DNA of 7,294 nt, from positions 1 through 7,294 of the forward strand of contig JAIELR010000250.1 of the NCBI GenBank assembly GCA_019752835.1, given 5' to 3'. Position 1 is the stretch's first letter. Each line of letters starts with the position of its first letter. Shown piece by piece: positions 4,625-7,294 of the stretch. A program made the translations under genes and the position numbers. The notes below the pieces were generated by a model. That model saw nothing but the letters and a program-made list of their open reading frames with translations. It did no database searches and was not told the DNA's origin. Source of the stretch: Gammaproteobacteria bacterium. GTDB lineage: Bacteria; Pseudomonadota; Gammaproteobacteria; UBA1113.

Positions 4625-5782
4625 TTACTCAAACGCATTCAGGCCCGTTAAATACTTCCCTATAATCAGATGATGTATCGCATCTGTGCCTTCATAGGTA
4701 TAAACCGACTCAAGATTCATCATATGACGTATGACATGATAATCAAGCGTAATACCATTGGCGCCCAGCAAATTACGCATCGCTCGGGCAATCTTTAGGG
4801 CTTGCTCACAGCTATTCATTTTGACCATAGAAGTGAACGTTGGGTCGTGACTTCCCTGCTCTTTCAAGCGACCAACTTGTAAATTCAATAATTGGGCTTT
4901 GCAAATTTCAGTATAACTATCAGCTAATTCTTTTTGAACTAATTGAAAACCTGTTAATGGCCGTCCAAACACCTTTCGTGAACCTAAATAATCAAGTGTC
5001 ACATCGAAACAAGCCATCGCAGCGCCCATAGCGCCCCAAGCAATACCATAACGTGCCTGCGTGAGGCAGGATAACGCTGCGCCCAATCCTTTGCTTGTTC
5101 CGGGCAATAAGTGCGTATCCGGCACAAAACAATCGGTAAAAAACAAACTACCCGTGACTGAGGCCCGCAATGACATCTTGTGATGGATTTCTGTGGTGCT
5201 AAATCCCTTAAACCCTTTTTCAACCGCAAAACCACGAACACCTTCTTCGGTATTCGCCCAAACTATCGCTAAATCAGCCACGGTAGCATTTGTAATCCAT
5301 TGCTTGGTACCATTCAGTAACCAACCACCTTTCGTTTTTTTAGCCTGCGTTTTCATGGCAGAGGGGTTTGATCCCCCATCTGGCTCAGTCAAACCAAAAC
5401 AGGCAATTAGCTCGCCCTGTGCCATTTTTGGCAACCAATTTTTGCGCTGCTCATCGCTGCCATACGCAAAAATAGGATACATGCATAAGGAACTTTGAAC
5501 AGAAACAAAACTGCGCAGAGCGCTGTCTCCTCGCTCAAGTTCCTGGCAAACCAAGCCATAGGCAACGTAACTCGCGCCCACTCCCCCCAATTGCTCGGGT
5601 AACGTAATGCCAAGCAAACCCAACTCAGCGAACCGTTTAATCAATGCTTGAGGAAAATGCCCATTTTCATAACAATCTGCCATGATAGGCGTCACTTCGG
5701 TATCAACAAAATGACGAACCGTATCTCTAATGCTTTTTTCTTCTGCTGTCAGCAGCGCATCGATTTGAATTAAATCTTGCAT
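4625..5782 (-). CDS. gcdH: Glutaryl-CoA dehydrogenase
   Basis: A full-length 385-residue FAD-dependent acyl-CoA dehydrogenase of the glutaryl-CoA type, which oxidises and decarboxylates glutaryl-CoA to crotonyl-CoA in lysine and tryptophan breakdown, passing electrons to ETF. Family features: ELERGDSALRSFVSVQSSL (81-99), where E83, R90 and S91 align by recall with human Glu87, Arg94 and Ser95 that bind the glutaryl carboxylate; CFGLTEPDGGSNPSAMKT (FAD and substrate loop); GTKQWITNATVADLAIVWA; ARYGIAWGAMGA; LLGANGITLDYHVIRHMMNL; and YTYEGTDAIHHLIIG, with E364 as catalytic base. The retained arginine favours glutaryl-CoA over plain fatty acyl-CoA. The ATG shares one base with the pckG stop (TGATG) and has only a weak ribosome site, so coupled translation is likely. 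The gene ends the operon. Confidence 0.93.
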   Translation of the reverse strand: MQDLIQIDALLTAEEKSIRDTVRHFVDTEVTPIMADCYENGHFPQALIKRFAELGLLGITLPEQLGGVGASYVAYGLVCQELERGDSALRSFVSVQSSLCMYPIFAYGSDEQRKNWLPKMAQGELIACFGLTEPDGGSNPSAMKTQAKKTKGGWLLNGTKQWITNATVADLAIVWANTEEGVRGFAVEKGFKGFSTTEIHHKMSLRASVTGSLFFTDCFVPDTHLLPGTSKGLGAALSCLTQARYGIAWGAMGAAMACFDVTLDYLGSRKVFGRPLTGFQLVQKELADSYTEICKAQLLNLQVGRLKEQGSHDPTFTSMVKMNSCEQALKIARAMRNLLGANGITLDYHVIRHMMNLESVYTYEGTDAIHHLIIGKYLTGLNAFE

Positions 5783-7294
5783 CAGTTTTGATCCAATTTA
5801 TGGCTTAATTCAGCTAAAATTTGTTTCAACTTTTCGGGAACATGATCGCCAAATTTGTCAAATAGCGCTTGATGATGCTGGAGTTCCTGTGCCCACAAAC
5901 TGGGGTCAACATGGGTCAATATATTGAAATTTTCTGATCTCCATTCGGGTAAATCATCCATATACATATCTTCATAACGTGGAATATAGCCGATTAAGCA
6001 AGGTTTCGCCTCGGCTTGATTCTCAACTCGCTCAATAATCCATTTTAAAACCCGGGTATTATCACCATAACCAGGCCATAAAAATTTGCCTTGTTCTGAT
6101 TTTAAAAACCAGTTAACTCCGAAAATAAGGGGCGGATGGCTCACACGCTCACCCATAGTCAACCAATGTTGCAAATAATCGCCGATGTTATAGCCACAAA
6201 AAGGAAGCATCGCCATCGGATCCTGACGCAAAATGCCCACTTGACCCGTCGCTGCAGCCGTCGTTTCAGACGCCATGGTTGCCGCAAAATAAACACCTTT
6301 TTCCCAACTTTCCGTTTGATAGACTAAAGGAATCGTTGTTGAACGTCGACCACCAAAAATAAAGGCACTAATCGGCACCCCCCTTCCGGCATTCCACTCA
6401 GGATCTAAAATAGGGCTTTGTGAGATTGTCACCGTAAAACGAGCATTAGGATGTGCAGCTTTCCGACCGCAATCAGGCGTCCATGATTTACCTTGCCAAT
6501 CGATCAATTGTTCTGGGGGGATATCTGTCATTCCTTCCCACCAGACATCGCCATCGGGCGTCAACGCCACATTAGTGAATATCGTATTTTTGCCAATAGT
6601 TTTCATCATATTGGGGTTGGTTTTGAAGGAAGTTCCCGGTGCAACACCAAAAAAACCGGCTTCAGGATTAATTGCATGCAAACGTCCATCGTCACTGGGC
6701 CGTATCCAGGCAATATCATCCCCTAAGGTCGTAATTTTCCAATCATTCAGTGATGCAGGGGGAATTAGCATCGCAAAATTTGTTTTACCACAGGCGCTGG
6801 GAAATGCTGCGGTGACATAATGTTTATCGCCAGTTGGCGACTCTATGCCTAAAATCAACATATGTTCAGCTAACCATCCCTCTTGCTTGCCCATAGCAGA
6901 GGCAATCCGCAAAGAGATACACTTTTTACCCAATAATGCATTACCGCCGTATCCACTACCGAATGACCAAATTGCTTTATCTTCCGGAAAATGAGCGATA
7001 TATTTGTAATTATGATCTTTGTTGCAAGGCCAGGGAACATCTTTTTGATTAGGCTCTAGCGGCGCACCCACAGAATGCAAACACTCGACAAAATCGCCCT
7101 CACCCAGTTTATCTAAGACTGCCTTACCCATTTGCGTCATTATCTTCATATTAACCACAACATAAGGCGAGTCAGTGATTTCCACACCGATAATTGAAAA
7201 AGGAGAATCAAGCGTGCCCATACTGAAGGGGATAACATACAAGGTACGCCCCCGCATGCAACCTCGAAACAAGGAGGTTAGTTTTGCTTTCATT
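5782..7294 (-). CDS. pckG: Phosphoenolpyruvate carboxykinase (GTP), 5' partial
   Basis: The C-terminal 503 residues of a GTP-dependent PEP carboxykinase, which turns oxaloacetate and GTP into PEP, CO2 and GDP in gluconeogenesis. The frame runs off the window; about 100-120 N-terminal residues should lie beyond, so the Met at 7293 is probably internal. Visible features: [16 protein letters not shown] (11-26); [13 protein letters not shown] (113-125) and [13 protein letters not shown] (138-150), with K124 and H144 as expected Mn ligands; the P-loop FPSACGKTN (164-172) with the reactive Cys typical of the GTP class; [13 protein letters not shown] (191-203); FFGVAPGTS (214-222); [14 protein letters not shown] (313-326); and NWF...[10 protein letters not shown], whose aromatic residues stack on guanine. 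The ATP-type family is unrelated at these motifs. Its stop overlaps the gcdH start by one base. The promoter is outside the window. Confidence 0.96.
   Translation of the reverse strand, partial: MKAKLTSLFRGCMRGRTLYVIPFSMGTLDSPFSIIGVEITDSPYVVVNMKIMTQMGKAVLDKLGEGDFVECLHSVGAPLEPNQKDVPWPCNKDHNYKYIAHFPEDKAIWSFGSGYGGNALLGKKCISLRIASAMGKQEGWLAEHMLILGIESPTGDKHYVTAAFPSACGKTNFAMLIPPASLNDWKITTLGDDIAWIRPSDDGRLHAINPEAGFFGVAPGTSFKTNPNMMKTIGKNTIFTNVALTPDGDVWWEGMTDIPPEQLIDWQGKSWTPDCGRKAAHPNARFTVTISQSPILDPEWNAGRGVPISAFIFGGRRSTTIPLVYQTESWEKGVYFAATMASETTAAATGQVGILRQDPMAMLPFCGYNIGDYLQHWLTMGERVSHPPLIFGVNWFLKSEQGKFLWPGYGDNTRVLKWIIERVENQAEAKPCLIGYIPRYEDMYMDDLPEWRSENFNILTHVDPSLWAQELQHHQALFDKFGDHVPEKLKQILAELSHKLDQN

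Noticed and set aside
4840..5613. Several frames antisense or out of frame within gcdH
   Set aside because: gcdH is continuous with conserved motifs throughout; the others are coding shadows.

Overview
The window looks like a piece of a gammaproteobacterial chromosome. Its housekeeping proteins (transketolase C-terminus, MetK, GTP-type PEP carboxykinase, glutaryl-CoA dehydrogenase) are full-strength family members. The moderately AT-rich DNA, hairpin-rich intergenic repeats, amino-acid-based carbon metabolism and toxin-antitoxin modules would fit a Legionella/Coxiella-like lineage. That placement is an inference from general character; no marker gene here settles it.

Layout, left to right. 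(1) The 3' end of a transketolase gene (+, ends 166). (2) An accessory interval, about 167-1467, holding a hicA-hicB toxin-antitoxin operon on the minus strand. The operon is bracketed by two copies of one 51-bp palindromic repeat (391-441 and 1295-1345) whose stems differ by a compensatory base-pair change. Other hairpin and REP-like repeats lie next to the right copy. (3) metK (+, 1468-2634), followed by a REP-like repeat, a long GC-rich composite hairpin and a strong terminator that serves the convergent gene. (4) A small minus-strand gene for an exported 123-residue protein with a His-rich tail. (5) A short intergenic region with a 21-codon candidate micro-ORF on the plus strand. (6) A minus-strand Xre-RES toxin-antitoxin operon with a clear promoter and a 13-bp operator site present twice in inverted orientation. 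(7) A minus-strand metabolic operon, pckG (5' end beyond the window) followed by gcdH, joined by a TGATG stop/start overlap.

How the genes fit together. pckG and gcdH would join breakdown of lysine/tryptophan-type carbon (glutaryl-CoA to crotonyl-CoA, then acetyl-CoA) to gluconeogenesis, as expected in a bacterium that feeds on amino acids. metK makes S-adenosylmethionine and stands alone here. The two toxin-antitoxin modules have different mechanisms by family: HicA is an mRNA interferase, and RES toxins consume NAD+. Both use 4-base ATGA overlaps and promoters with 17-bp spacers. I see no CRISPR array, tRNA, rRNA, phage gene or intact insertion sequence. No wholly new system is evident. The best leads are the covarying palindromes around hicAB, the double operator of xre-res, the pckG-gcdH coupling and the unrecognised exported protein.
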